Shown here piece after piece: positions 49,591 through 57,997 of a DNA stretch of 64,000 nucleotides (its first letter is position 1; each line of letters opens with the position of its first letter). Origin of the DNA: Lacticaseibacillus baoqingensis (lineage in GTDB: Bacteria > Bacillota > Bacilli > Lactobacillales > Lactobacillaceae); contig NZ_RHOI01000003.1 of NCBI RefSeq assembly GCF_003946165.1, positions 1 to 64,000 on the forward strand, given 5' to 3'. The notes under the pieces were generated by a model, which saw only the letters and a list, made by a program, of their open reading frames with translations, was not told the DNA's origin and did no database searches. The translations under genes were made by a program, and so were the position numbers.

Positions 49591-50269
49591 GGACACCACC
49601 TCCAAACACTTGCTGCAAGTGCGGTAAGGTCAACTCTGCGGTGCTGGCAAAGACCACATCGGCTGCGGCCAATTCTTGCGCCGCCCCGATGCCGACGGAT
49701 AATGCCCCGCTAGCATTGATCGCCGCCACCCCGGCGGCTGCGTCTTCGATACCCACACATTGATCAGGCGCTAAGTGTAACAATGCCGCTGCTTTTTGGT
49801 AGATCTCAGGCGCCGGTTTGCCTTTGGTCAAGGTATTCGGGTCAACGATCTTTGGGAAAAAGGCGGCCAGCCCCAGCTGATGCAAAACGGTTGGGGCATT
49901 TTTAGACGCTGAAGCCAGCGCGATCTGATACCCATGCTGCTGCAATTGATCGAGAAAAACGCGAATCCCAGGCAAAATATCGGTCGGCGTCAGCTGCTGC
50001 ACTAATTCTAAATAACGCTGATTCTTCGCCGCTGCTAACGCTTGTTTTTCCGCTGGTGAATACGCTTGTGCGACTCCGGCGGCTTGCAGGATCAGCTCTA
50101 ACGCATGCATGCGGTCGATGCCTTTCAAGCTGGCTTGTAAGGCAGGCGTCCATGGCGCCTGCACTTTTTCGGCAATACTTTGCCACGCTTGGTCATGCAG
50201 GCGGGCGGTGGCGGTGATCACCCCATCCAGGTCAAACAAGACCCCTTTGATGTTATCCCATGGTGTCAT
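49583..50269 (-). CDS. pgmB: Beta-phosphoglucomutase
   Basis: The 228-residue HAD mutase turns beta-glucose 1-phosphate into glucose 6-phosphate. The nucleophile and acid/base are in GVLFDLDGVITATARLHDQAW (split, about residues 9-29; Asp13 and Asp15), the cap carries KGIDRMHALEL, the Ser/Thr motif is LASASKNAP, the Lys is in LTKGKPAPEIY and the last motif is GIEDAAAGVAAI. It lies 17 bases after the GH65 phosphorylase gene, which makes its substrate, so the two act in sequence. Confidence 0.94.
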   Translation of the reverse strand: MTPWDNIKGVLFDLDGVITATARLHDQAWQSIAEKVQAPWTPALQASLKGIDRMHALELILQAAGVAQAYSPAEKQALAAAKNQRYLELVQQLTPTDILPGIRVFLDQLQQHGYQIALASASKNAPTVLHQLGLAAFFPKIVDPNTLTKGKPAPEIYQKAAALLHLAPDQCVGIEDAAAGVAAINASGALSVGIGAAQELAAADVVFASTAELTLPHLQQVFGGGVRG

Positions 50270-50286
50270 ATGATCCTTCCTTTCGC

Positions 50287-52959
50287 TTAATAAGTCACGG
50301 TTTGCGGCTGGTTGGCCGCCAAGCTGAGCGTTTGATCCAACACTTGCACCGGCAAGGCTTGATCGGCAGTCAATGTGATCGTATGCGGGGTCAATGCCGC
50401 TTTAAGCGTCACCCCTTGAAAATGCTGGGTCACCGACAAGTGCGACCAAGTACTTGGCAAATGCGGGTGGATATGGATCGTCGCCCCCAACAAATCGATC
50501 CCGGCATAAACGCGCGCAGCCACATCCAAAGTCGCCCCCATCACGCCTAAGTGGATCCCTTCGGCAGTGGTGCCGCCTTGAATATCGTAATAATCTGACA
50601 ACAACGCTTGCCGATATAACCGCCAAGACTTGTCATAATGATGGGCTTGTTGATCCAATGCCGCATACACGATGCGCGATAAGGTCGAACCGTGCGTCGT
50701 GCGGTCCAAATAAAACTGCAAGTTCTGGACGAAATAATCGGCAGGCAAGTGATACCCCATATCTGAAAGCAGCTGTGTGATCGTTTTTTCATCCAACAAA
50801 TAAAAGGCCATCAGCGCGTCGGCTTGCTTGGCGACTTGATACGCATCAGGGGTCTTATGCGCAGCCTTTAAGATCCGATCCAGCCGGGAGATATCCCCAT
50901 ATTGTTTGCGATAATCATCAAAGTCCAACTGAGGCAGGGCAAAATACCCGGCAAACTGGCCAATGATCCCATCGTCATTGATCACGATAGTCAACTGCTG
51001 GCGGATCTTGGTCATTTGGGCACATTCGTCAGCGGTCAAGCCGGCTGGCTGATTGGTGGTGAGCAGCTTGAACAGCCAAGCCACCATCAAGTTGGTATAA
51101 GCATTGTCGGTTAAGCCTGGCGTTTTGGCATTGGGATAGTTTTCATGAAATTCATCCGGCCCCATGACCCCGGCAATGTGATAGCGCTGATCGGTGTCAT
51201 CATAAGTGGTTTTACTCAGCCAATAGCGGCCGATCGCCACCAGCATCTCATTGCCCGCTGCGGCCATAAACGCTTGATCGTGATTGATATGATCATACAG
51301 CCAAATGTTGTAGGCGATCGCCAAGCTGACATGGCGTTGGCGGCTGGATTCATCCGGATCCCAAGTATTGGTCAATGGATTCAAATGGACGACTTGTGAT
51401 TGCTCATCCCCGCTAGCCCCAGATTGCCAAGGATACATCGCCCCTTTTTGGCCGGCAGCCGCGGCAGCTTTTTGTGCCGCTGGTAAGCGATGATAGCGAT
51501 ACATCAACATTTGCTTGGCCACTTGCGGGGCATGTTGCGCGTAAAACGGCATCACGAACAACTCGTCCCAAAAGACATGGCCGCGATACGCTTCCCCATG
51601 CAACCCGCGCGCACCGACAGACGCATCCAATTGGCCTGACGCCAGCGCCGCCGCAGCCGCATACAAATGAAACACATTCACCCGCAACAGCTTTTGGTTG
51701 ATGATATCTGGCGCCACGGCCACATCCGCATCTTGCCAAACCTTTTGGAAAAACGTTTGGGTATGCGCAGCGACTTGAGCAAAACTGCTTGTTGCCAGGA
51801 CCTGGCGCGCCGCTTGATCTAATGTGCCAGCGGTTTCTCTGCTGGTGCAAAGCGCGAAGTCTTTATCGATCGTGTAAGTATGCGCAGGCTGCACCTGCAA
51901 ATCAACAACTTGTTCCAGCCGCTGCGGTTGGGTCACCGTTTTGACTCGGCCTTGTAAATGCCCGTCTGGCGCGGTGATGCGGCTGGCAATGGTAAACTGC
52001 AAGCGGCTTTGTTTGGTTTGCCCAGTCATCGTTGCGGTATCGCCGGCACTGCCGATCCCGGTGATATCCAAGTGATGTTGTTCAAATTGGTTATACCGCG
52101 CCACGTTGCGATTAACGACCGTGCCATCGATCCCAGCAAAGATCTGTAAACTGCCGGCGAAGTTCATCGGGGTGAGTTGATAACGGATCACGCCGCAATG
52201 CCATTGCTGCATATCTGCGATCTTCGTGGCTTGCACGCGCAGCTTATGGCCAGTCGCCAAGCTGACTTCCAGCGTGGTTTTGAGTTGGCCGGTTTTCAGA
52301 TCCAAGCTCCGATAGCTGTCGCGAATATCATGGTCGCTGATCGCAAAACGCTGGCCATGATCAATGCTAAAGCTTAAGTACTGTGGATTAGGTAAATTAA
52401 CTAAGTCTTCATTGACGACTGCTTTGCCAGCCACATGCGTTGTCGCTTGGTCATACATCCCAGCAACATAGAGGCCTGGATAATTATTGGCATCTGCTTG
52501 CGCTTCAACATACGCCCCGCGCAAGCCGTAAAACCCATTACCGATCGTCAACATGGCCTCTTGGCCATAATTACGCGGGCCTTGATATTGGCCATAATAA
52601 TCCAGATGCCATGCTGCATAAGCGCTTTTTTCGGCGATGGCTTGCTGCAAGCCAATTTTTTGGACGGTTGGCAAGGCCACCACCGGTTTGTTAAACATAT
52701 TCATCAAGGCCAGCCCAATGTCGATCCGGCGATGATCCAAGCCCACAACCGTATCAGAAAATGGATACAGCAGCGGATTTTCAATGATGATCGCGTCAAA
52801 ATCAAGCCCGACCAGTTGCACACGAATGTTTTCGAGATTCGCGCCGATGGATTGCTTAGGATCATAAGCGATCCTCAGCTGCCCCCATGCCTGTGCTTGG
52901 CCTGGTGCGCTAGTGATCGCGATGTCCGTTTCGGTAATTCTTAGTGATACGGTTTGCAT
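50287..52959 (-). CDS. GH65 alpha-glucoside phosphorylase with N-terminal extension
   Basis: The 890-residue protein belongs to glycoside hydrolase family 65, whose members split maltose, kojibiose, trehalose or similar disaccharides with phosphate to beta-glucose 1-phosphate. The core starts at LTIGNGFYGLRGAYVEA (about residue 136), with the catalytic acid in GVMGPDEFHENYPN (about 600-613) and the phosphate-binding HGSTLSRIVYA-type region near 755. The first ~130 residues (with LVGLDFDAIIIENPLLYPFSD) precede the usual GH65 start and match no family I recognise; ordinary maltose phosphorylases have about 750 residues. Start ATG 52959 behind GAAAGGGG. No sugar transporter is adjacent. Confidence 0.87.
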   Translation of the reverse strand: MQTVSLRITETDIAITSAPGQAQAWGQLRIAYDPKQSIGANLENIRVQLVGLDFDAIIIENPLLYPFSDTVVGLDHRRIDIGLALMNMFNKPVVALPTVQKIGLQQAIAEKSAYAAWHLDYYGQYQGPRNYGQEAMLTIGNGFYGLRGAYVEAQADANNYPGLYVAGMYDQATTHVAGKAVVNEDLVNLPNPQYLSFSIDHGQRFAISDHDIRDSYRSLDLKTGQLKTTLEVSLATGHKLRVQATKIADMQQWHCGVIRYQLTPMNFAGSLQIFAGIDGTVVNRNVARYNQFEQHHLDITGIGSAGDTATMTGQTKQSRLQFTIASRITAPDGHLQGRVKTVTQPQRLEQVVDLQVQPAHTYTIDKDFALCTSRETAGTLDQAARQVLATSSFAQVAAHTQTFFQKVWQDADVAVAPDIINQKLLRVNVFHLYAAAAALASGQLDASVGARGLHGEAYRGHVFWDELFVMPFYAQHAPQVAKQMLMYRYHRLPAAQKAAAAAGQKGAMYPWQSGASGDEQSQVVHLNPLTNTWDPDESSRQRHVSLAIAYNIWLYDHINHDQAFMAAAGNEMLVAIGRYWLSKTTYDDTDQRYHIAGVMGPDEFHENYPNAKTPGLTDNAYTNLMVAWLFKLLTTNQPAGLTADECAQMTKIRQQLTIVINDDGIIGQFAGYFALPQLDFDDYRKQYGDISRLDRILKAAHKTPDAYQVAKQADALMAFYLLDEKTITQLLSDMGYHLPADYFVQNLQFYLDRTTHGSTLSRIVYAALDQQAHHYDKSWRLYRQALLSDYYDIQGGTTAEGIHLGVMGATLDVAARVYAGIDLLGATIHIHPHLPSTWSHLSVTQHFQGVTLKAALTPHTITLTADQALPVQVLDQTLSLAANQPQTVTY

Positions 52960-53133
52960 AAACGAGCCCCTTTCGAAAAACTTAGGTTGCATGTTTATGT
53001 TAACTCGCATTTTGGATACAAGCAAATTAACCTTGTTATATCAATATTTGAATGCCTAAATTTAATTTCATATTAACGCGATTATGACAACTTAAACATA
53101 AAAGCACTGCCTGCAGCCTGGTTTGGTGCGCGC

Positions 53134-53178
53134 AAAAAGCCCCTGGTCCACGATGCCAAAACATCGCGGTCCAGGGGC
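53134..53178 (-). terminator. Terminator of the amino-acid permease gene
   Basis: Minus strand GCCCCTGGACCGCGATG/CATCGTGGACCAGGGGC with a short loop, then five T. Confidence 0.88.
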
Positions 53179-53190
53179 CCAGTTGAGGAC

Positions 53191-54537
53191 TCAATTGTTA
53201 GTTTTGCGCCGCTGACTCAAATACAACCCGCCGATCCATACTACCGCGAGCCCTTCAGCAATCGCAGTTTCACGCGTAAACAGCATCACGACAACCACCA
53301 TCGCCAAAAAAGCTAAGACATAGTAATCGCCTAACGGATGCAAAGGCGCTTTAAAATCGCCGCCGGCCGGGTTGGCCTTACGGAAACACAGATGGGCCAA
53401 GATGATCATCACCCAGACAAACAAGAAGCTGATCGTCGCGACACTGGTCACCAAGGTAAATACCGACGCTGGCAAGAAGATATTCAAGATCACGGCAATG
53501 GCGATCACGCCTGCTGACACTGCCAGCGCACGCGCTGGCACTTGCCGCTTGGAAAGCTTGGAAAGCTTATGTAACCGCGGATTTTCGCTAGTCAAGGTCA
53601 ATGAAAACAACATCCGGCCAGTACTGTAAAGCCCAGAATTGCAGGCAGAAGCAGCCGCAGTCAGCACCACGAAATTGATCACATCAGCCGCCGCTTTGAT
53701 CCCGACATTCGAAAAGACGGTCACAAACGGGCTGTTGCTTGGGCTGACCGTATTCCAAGGATAAATCGCCATGATCACCAGCAATGCGCCGATATAAAAC
53801 AAGATCACCCGCACTGGTAATTTGTTGATCGCATCCGGGATCGTCGTTTTAGGATCAGCCGTTTCACTGGCGGTCAAACCGACTAATTCAATGCCGGTAA
53901 AGCTAAAGACCACCATTTGAAACGCCATGAAAAAACCGCCGGGGCCGCGCGGGAAAAAGCCGCCGTAATTGACTAAATTCATCAAACTCGCATGTCCAGA
54001 ATCCGTTTTATACCGCATCCCGATCATCACGATCCCAATGGCGATCAAAGCGACGATCGCCACGACCTTGATCAATGCAAACCAAAACTCAGCTTCACCA
54101 AACAACCCCACAGAGATCAAATTGACCAGCAGCAACAACACCAAGGTGATCACGCCTGGGATCCACTGCGGCACCCCTGGCAGCCAAAAGCGAATATAAG
54201 TCCCGACCGCCGTCACTTCTGCCATTGCCAATGCCGCCCAGCAGATCCAATACGTCCACCCAGTGACAAAGGCCCACTTGCCGCCTAAGTATTTGCCGAT
54301 AAAATCAATGAAGGAGTTCTTGCTCAGATCAGACATCAATAATTCACCTAATGCCCGCATCAGCATGAAACACATGCCCCCGGCCATCAAGTAGGCTAAA
54401 AGAATTGAAGGCCCGGCTAAGTGGATCGACTGGCCAGCGCCTAAAAACAGCCCCGTGCCGATCGTCCCGCCGATCGCCATCAGCTGCACATGCCGGCTCT
54501 TCAGATTGCGTGCTAACTTCGTATCGTCTTCTTGCAT
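53191..54537 (-). CDS. AAT-family amino acid permease (CycA/AnsP-like)
   Basis: The 448-residue permease has 12 helices and the AAT-branch opening RHVQLMAIGGTIGTGLFLGAG (split, about residues 12-32), with the amino-acid-binding unwound helix GTIGTGLF, and FTGIELVGLTASETADPKTTIP (about 225-246). It imports neutral amino acids by proton symport; D-Ala/D-Ser/Gly, or Asn or aromatic acids are possible. Start at ATG 54537 after TGGAGGG. It is transcribed alone. Confidence 0.88.
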   Translation of the reverse strand: MQEDDTKLARNLKSRHVQLMAIGGTIGTGLFLGAGQSIHLAGPSILLAYLMAGGMCFMLMRALGELLMSDLSKNSFIDFIGKYLGGKWAFVTGWTYWICWAALAMAEVTAVGTYIRFWLPGVPQWIPGVITLVLLLLVNLISVGLFGEAEFWFALIKVVAIVALIAIGIVMIGMRYKTDSGHASLMNLVNYGGFFPRGPGGFFMAFQMVVFSFTGIELVGLTASETADPKTTIPDAINKLPVRVILFYIGALLVIMAIYPWNTVSPSNSPFVTVFSNVGIKAAADVINFVVLTAAASACNSGLYSTGRMLFSLTLTSENPRLHKLSKLSKRQVPARALAVSAGVIAIAVILNIFLPASVFTLVTSVATISFLFVWVMIILAHLCFRKANPAGGDFKAPLHPLGDYYVLAFLAMVVVVMLFTRETAIAEGLAVVWIGGLYLSQRRKTNN

Positions 54538-54613
54538 GTTTTCCCTCCAGACACATACCAAGCATTATACACGACTGTTCATGATTTGCAAACACATGGC
54601 GTTCGGTTTTACT

Positions 54614-55069
54614 TTACTTAATGAGGACTACTCGTTGAGGATCGAGGTGTTTGCGCAAGAATTCGGCTAAAACCGCCGGCGATTCTTGAAACTGCAAGCG
54701 GATCACCGGCATCGCCCCGACCATCGCCGTCAGTGCACAACCAGTTGGCAGTGCCTGCAGCTGGATCGCCGTTAAGTTGCCATACGCTCGGACACTGGCC
54801 AACCCGTTGACGACACTGGTCGTCGTCAACCCGCGCTGCCAAGTCGCAAAAACGACAAACATTCCCGCAATAAAAATGCCTGGGATCCGCGCTGGCCAAG
54901 TCGTCGTGATCAAAATCGTTGCCGCCAATACCACCGCTGCCGCCGCCAAATACAACCCTCGCGCCACCCAGCGGGGCTTGGCGCGATACACCAGCTGCCG
55001 CCGCAGCCGCAAACTGATCCCGCAAGCGACCACTAAGATCACCAGATAACCAATACTGAAGAGATTCAT
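54614..55069 (-). CDS. Membrane protein of unknown function
   Basis: The 151-residue protein has three hydrophobic segments (about residues 4-20, 40-60 and 62-78), then a soluble C-terminal part that ends RKHLDPQRVVLIK. I place the start at ATG 55069 behind GGAGGAAAA. The hydropathy resembles a small DUF-type membrane protein but no family is recognised. It is separated from ytxK by a structured repeat, so it probably has its own promoter or depends on read-through. Confidence 0.55.
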   Translation of the reverse strand: MNLFSIGYLVILVVACGISLRLRRQLVYRAKPRWVARGLYLAAAAVVLAATILITTTWPARIPGIFIAGMFVVFATWQRGLTTTSVVNGLASVRAYGNLTAIQLQALPTGCALTAMVGAMPVIRLQFQESPAVLAEFLRKHLDPQRVVLIK

Positions 55070-55087
55070 GTTTTCCTCCATGACACA

Positions 55088-55200
55088 CCAAGCTGAGCCA
55101 GCAAACCCATTGAGCCACAGCAAAAGCGCTCTTGGATCACGATTCGTGCTTTGAATCGCGGTCTAAGAGCGTTTAAGCTGCTGGGCGTTGCTTGTTGGCA
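55088..55200. repeat. Structured intergenic repeat, copy 2
   Basis: Inverted repeat 55122-55145 with 55153-55176 (loop GTGCTTT). In reverse complement it reads CCGCGATTC-AAAGCAC-GAATCGTGA, against CCGCGATTC-AAAGTCC-GAATCGTGG of copy 1, and it carries the same CAAGCAACGCC upstream of the stem. The outer stem bases differ from those of copy 1 but stay paired. It lies between ytxK and the membrane gene. Confidence 0.75.
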
Positions 55201-55226
55201 CGCGCTTGGCCGCAGTTTTTCGACGC

Positions 55227-56237
55227 TTACGCTTGGATCTGTGGGGCCCAATCTTTGACTTTGGCAATAAATTCGCCAAAGGCTTGCCGATCACTCAACT
55301 CTGGAAACGTTCCTAATAAGACTTGCGCGGCTTGCTTGGCTTGTGCCCCTGGTTTTTGCAGGACTAACAAAGACTTTTGCGCTTTTTTCGTCGCGAAGAA
55401 GTTTTCCGGCAAGTTCAACAAACCTTGAAAATAAGCGGCTTGCGTCAACCATGCTGTCAGGCCTTGCGCTTCAGCACTTTGAAAAACAGTGCTCGGCACA
55501 TAAAATAATCCTAAACCGCCTGGTGCCAATAAGTTCAGGCTTTGTTCGATCAGTAAATGATGCGCATAAGAATGCCCTGATTGTGCCGCGGTTTTAAACG
55601 CTTTGGCGCGCTCATCCAAGGGATAAAATCCGACTGGCAGGTCGGCAACCACGATGTCAGCGTCGCGGATCAATGGCGTGTCTAAGGCATCTTGGTGGAA
55701 CAACTCAACGTCCACCCCTTGCATCGCAGCACTCATGCCAGCAAAAGCTAATAAGGTCTCGTCGTTGTCGATCCCGGTGCCATGCACGGCCACCTTGGTC
55801 GCATTGTGCAACTGGTTCATCACGGCAAACAATAAGTTACCGGTACCAACTGTTGGGTCGACCACTTGCAGACGTGCTGGCATTTGCGGATAAAAAGTGG
55901 TCACCATAAACGTCGCCAAGCTGGCCATGGCGTCTGGGGTCACTTGCTTATTCGGTTCGATCCCATCCACTTGGATCGCCTTGACCAACAATAACTGCAG
56001 TGCTTGGCGCAATTCTTCAGCACTGTAATCTTCGCGCTTCAGCGAAGCATAGGCCGCTTTCAATTTAGCCGCGGTGTCTGCGTTGGGGATCCCGTCTTCT
56101 TGATGGATCGCGCCGCTGGTGAAATCTTCACCTGCTTCGATCGCCGCGTCCAGATAACTCGTTTTAAGTGCTTGGTGTAACAAGCCGGTCGCTGTTTCTA
56201 AGCCGTCATATAGCCGCTTCAAATCTTCGTTTGCCAA
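55227..56237 (-). CDS. Class I SAM-dependent methyltransferase (YtxK-like)
   Basis: The 336-residue protein has an N-terminal helical half (about 1-95) and a methyltransferase domain with VVDPTVGTGNLLFAVMNQL (SAM loop, about 116-134), GTGIDNDETLLAFAGMSAAM (about 147-166) and DIVVADLPVGFYPLD (the NPPY-like motif, about 186-200). Such N6-adenine-type proteins follow comG in many Firmicutes, usually before ackA; here ackA is absent. I choose a TTG start at 56237 after GGAGGGG, since upstream ATG codons lack a ribosome site. Confidence 0.82.
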   Translation of the reverse strand: MANEDLKRLYDGLETATGLLHQALKTSYLDAAIEAGEDFTSGAIHQEDGIPNADTAAKLKAAYASLKREDYSAEELRQALQLLLVKAIQVDGIEPNKQVTPDAMASLATFMVTTFYPQMPARLQVVDPTVGTGNLLFAVMNQLHNATKVAVHGTGIDNDETLLAFAGMSAAMQGVDVELFHQDALDTPLIRDADIVVADLPVGFYPLDERAKAFKTAAQSGHSYAHHLLIEQSLNLLAPGGLGLFYVPSTVFQSAEAQGLTAWLTQAAYFQGLLNLPENFFATKKAQKSLLVLQKPGAQAKQAAQVLLGTFPELSDRQAFGEFIAKVKDWAPQIQA

Positions 56238-56330
56238 ACAAGCCCCTCCGTTTCGTTTCCATATAATTCTACTCATCAAAAGGCGTGCTTGCAACCGTCC
56301 TTGCAAAACTATCATTTTGCCTGTGCTGTC

Positions 56331-56375
56331 AAAAAAATGCCGTTGTCTTTGCCTGGGTTTCAGGCGACAACGGCA
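56331..56375 (-). terminator. Terminator of the comG operon
   Basis: Minus strand TGCCGTTGTC-GCCTG pairs with CAGGC-GACAACGGCA (three-base bulge AAA), then seven T. It stands between comGG and ytxK. Confidence 0.85.
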
Positions 56376-56381
56376 CGCTGG

Positions 56382-56573
56382 TCATTCATCTGCATGTTCT
56401 GTGAGCCAACGCTGGTAGTTAGCGTTGAGCTGCGCTTTTTCTGCTTGCAGCAAGCGGCTATAGCCGCTGCGCCATTGCGCCATTTGTTGCAACACCGGCA
56501 AGCTCAATAACGTGACGATCCCTAACAACACCATTGCGGTGATCAACGCACTGCCTGATCGTCTAGCCATCAC
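56382..56573 (-). CDS. comGG: ComGG-like minor pseudopilin (short)
   Basis: A 63-residue protein with a prepilin-like start (ARRSGSALITAMVLLGIVTLL) and a helix, too short for the usual ComGG of about 120 residues. It overlaps comGF by 11 bases and ends the operon. Identity rests on position and the hydrophobic N-terminus. Confidence 0.6.
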   Translation of the reverse strand: MMARRSGSALITAMVLLGIVTLLSLPVLQQMAQWRSGYSRLLQAEKAQLNANYQRWLTEHADE

Positions 56574-57003
56574 GGATCACCCCCGGATAACTGCGCCCAC
56601 TGGCAAACACCACGACAAACGCCACTGCGTGCGGGACCTGTTGCCAAGTCAGCTTCACCGCATCATCTAACATCGGCTGATACCCGCCTTTAGCCACCAC
56701 GATCTTGCGCACGATCATCGAAGTGCCGCCGCCAGGCAAATAGATCTCAAAAGCATCCCCGCTGACAGGCGAGACCCGCAAGCGCCCTGCCGCTGCCGTT
56801 ACAGTTGCTTGTGCTGGGACTTGTTTTTGCAAGGCGTGTTCAAACCCCATCACCGCTTGCAATTCTTGATCGGCCCATCGCGGATGCCCCACCGCTTGGA
56901 CCAACGGCCGCCAAAGCAGTACCATGCCAGCCAAAAGCGCGATCGCCACCATGGTTTCAATCAGCGTCGTGCCGGATCGCCAATACCGGAGTCGTGGCCG
57001 CAT
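56563..57003 (-). CDS. comGF: ComGF-like pseudopilin
   Basis: The 146-residue protein has the prepilin segment SGTTLIETMVAIALLAGMVLL (split, about residues 10-30) with Gly11-Thr junction and Glu at +5, then an alpha/beta globular domain. It overlaps comGE by 47 bases in another frame, so translation is coupled. Role: minor subunit of the competence pseudopilus. Confidence 0.75.
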   Translation of the reverse strand: MRPRLRYWRSGTTLIETMVAIALLAGMVLLWRPLVQAVGHPRWADQELQAVMGFEHALQKQVPAQATVTAAAGRLRVSPVSGDAFEIYLPGGGTSMIVRKIVVAKGGYQPMLDDAVKLTWQQVPHAVAFVVVFASGRSYPGVIRDG

Positions 57004-57229
57004 TTTTGAACACCTCGATCTTTGTCTGGCTGATCGTCACCTGCCAGCGGTCTGCCCCTAATGTGAACGCACTTGCGCCGGTTGTTAACGCGACATTGGC
57101 CAAGTAATAGGCGCTGGCTTGCGTTTGGATCGGGACGACAGCTTGCTGGTAATACGCACTCATCGTCGCCAACCACCCCACCGCTGCGGTAAACACCAAT
57201 AACGCGCCAAAATGCTCGGCGATCAACAT
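56957..57229 (-). CDS. comGE: ComGE-like pseudopilin
   Basis: About 90 residues from ATG 57229 (MLIAEHFGALLVFTAAVGWL), five bases after the comGD stop. There is one N-terminal helix and a short soluble part (AYYLANVALTTGASAFTLG...). The longer frame reading further upstream lies inside comGD and is not used. The prepilin peptidase site is weak, as in other ComGE. Confidence 0.65.
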   Translation of the reverse strand: MLIAEHFGALLVFTAAVGWLATMSAYYQQAVVPIQTQASAYYLANVALTTGASAFTLGADRWQVTISQTKIEVFKNAATTPVLAIRHDAD

Positions 57230-57234
57230 GCCGC

Positions 57235-57663
57235 TTAATTTTTTTTGCGTATCATCAACCCCCTGCCTAATTGCGTGGTGAAGCGCACGATCAACCCGTC
57301 TGCGCGGCGGAAGCGATAAGTGCGGATCATGGTAAACGGCTGCCCCGCGCCGCGCGAAATCGGTTCGCCAAGATCTAGAAACGTCAATGTCGCCGGGACT
57401 TTCAAATAGCGGGCATAGTCTTCTCGATTGACCCGAAATCCAAAGCTTCTGCGATCGGCGACCCAATAAAACGTCACAGCGACTTGTTCTTCTTCATTGC
57501 GTTGCATCAAGGCCGCCCATTGCTGTTGAAATTCACGGAAAAATCGCTCAGATTCGGCCACCTGCCACCAGGCACGCCCCACTTGTACCGCGATCAAAAC
57601 CGTGATCACCGTCAGCCCCATGGCCACTAACTCTTCGATCAGCGTATACCCGTGCCGTTTCAT
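57235..57663 (-). CDS. comGD: ComGD-like pseudopilin
   Basis: The 142-residue protein starts MKRHGYTLIEELVAMGLTVI, a type IV prepilin signal (cut before Tyr, Glu at +5), followed by a globular domain with several Arg/Phe residues. Its ATG overlaps the comGC stop by four bases. Confidence 0.8.
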   Translation of the reverse strand: MKRHGYTLIEELVAMGLTVITVLIAVQVGRAWWQVAESERFFREFQQQWAALMQRNEEEQVAVTFYWVADRRSFGFRVNREDYARYLKVPATLTFLDLGEPISRGAGQPFTMIRTYRFRRADGLIVRFTTQLGRGLMIRKKN

Positions 57664-57980
57664 TTGAGCACGAATTGCGGCGGAGATTCATTCAACGATA
57701 ACTTCAGCCGCGCCGCCTGTTCCAATTGTGCACTGGAAAGGATCCCGGCTTTAGCCATGGCAGACGGCGACGTGAAATCGATTTGTTCGCGGCCGGGTTG
57801 ATCATACGCCACGCTGATCTGCATGTTCATCGTCGCCATCGCCGCTTCTAAATTTTGCCGATCAGCGCGTTCCAGCTGCCCGCGGATCGTGACCACCAGC
57901 GCCAAGGTCAACACGATAATGATCCCTAATGCGGCCAGCACTTCGATCAAGGTAAAACCTTTCTGTCGTTTTTTGCGCAC
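57660..57980 (-). CDS. comGC: ComGC major competence pseudopilin
   Basis: The 106-residue protein has the classical prepilin motif QKGFTLIEVLAALGIIIVLTL (split, about residues 6-26), cut after Gly by the prepilin peptidase ComC. It is the main subunit of the DNA-uptake pseudopilus. I choose a GTG start at 57980 behind GGGAGG; an ATG seven codons earlier lacks a good site. Confidence 0.88.
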   Translation of the reverse strand: MRKKRQKGFTLIEVLAALGIIIVLTLALVVTIRGQLERADRQNLEAAMATMNMQISVAYDQPGREQIDFTSPSAMAKAGILSSAQLEQAARLKLSLNESPPQFVLK

Positions 57981-57997
57981 TACTGCTTCCTCCCTTG

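Noticed and set aside
51413-51850. Cys/Arg/Gly-rich frame inside the GH65 gene
   Set aside because: It is a same-strand shadow frame within a strongly supported gene, with atypical composition and no ribosome site.
57230-57466. Longer form of ComGE beginning inside comGD
   Set aside because: The additional part is the other frame of comGD; its Arg/His-rich composition and lack of a prepilin signal mark it as a shadow.
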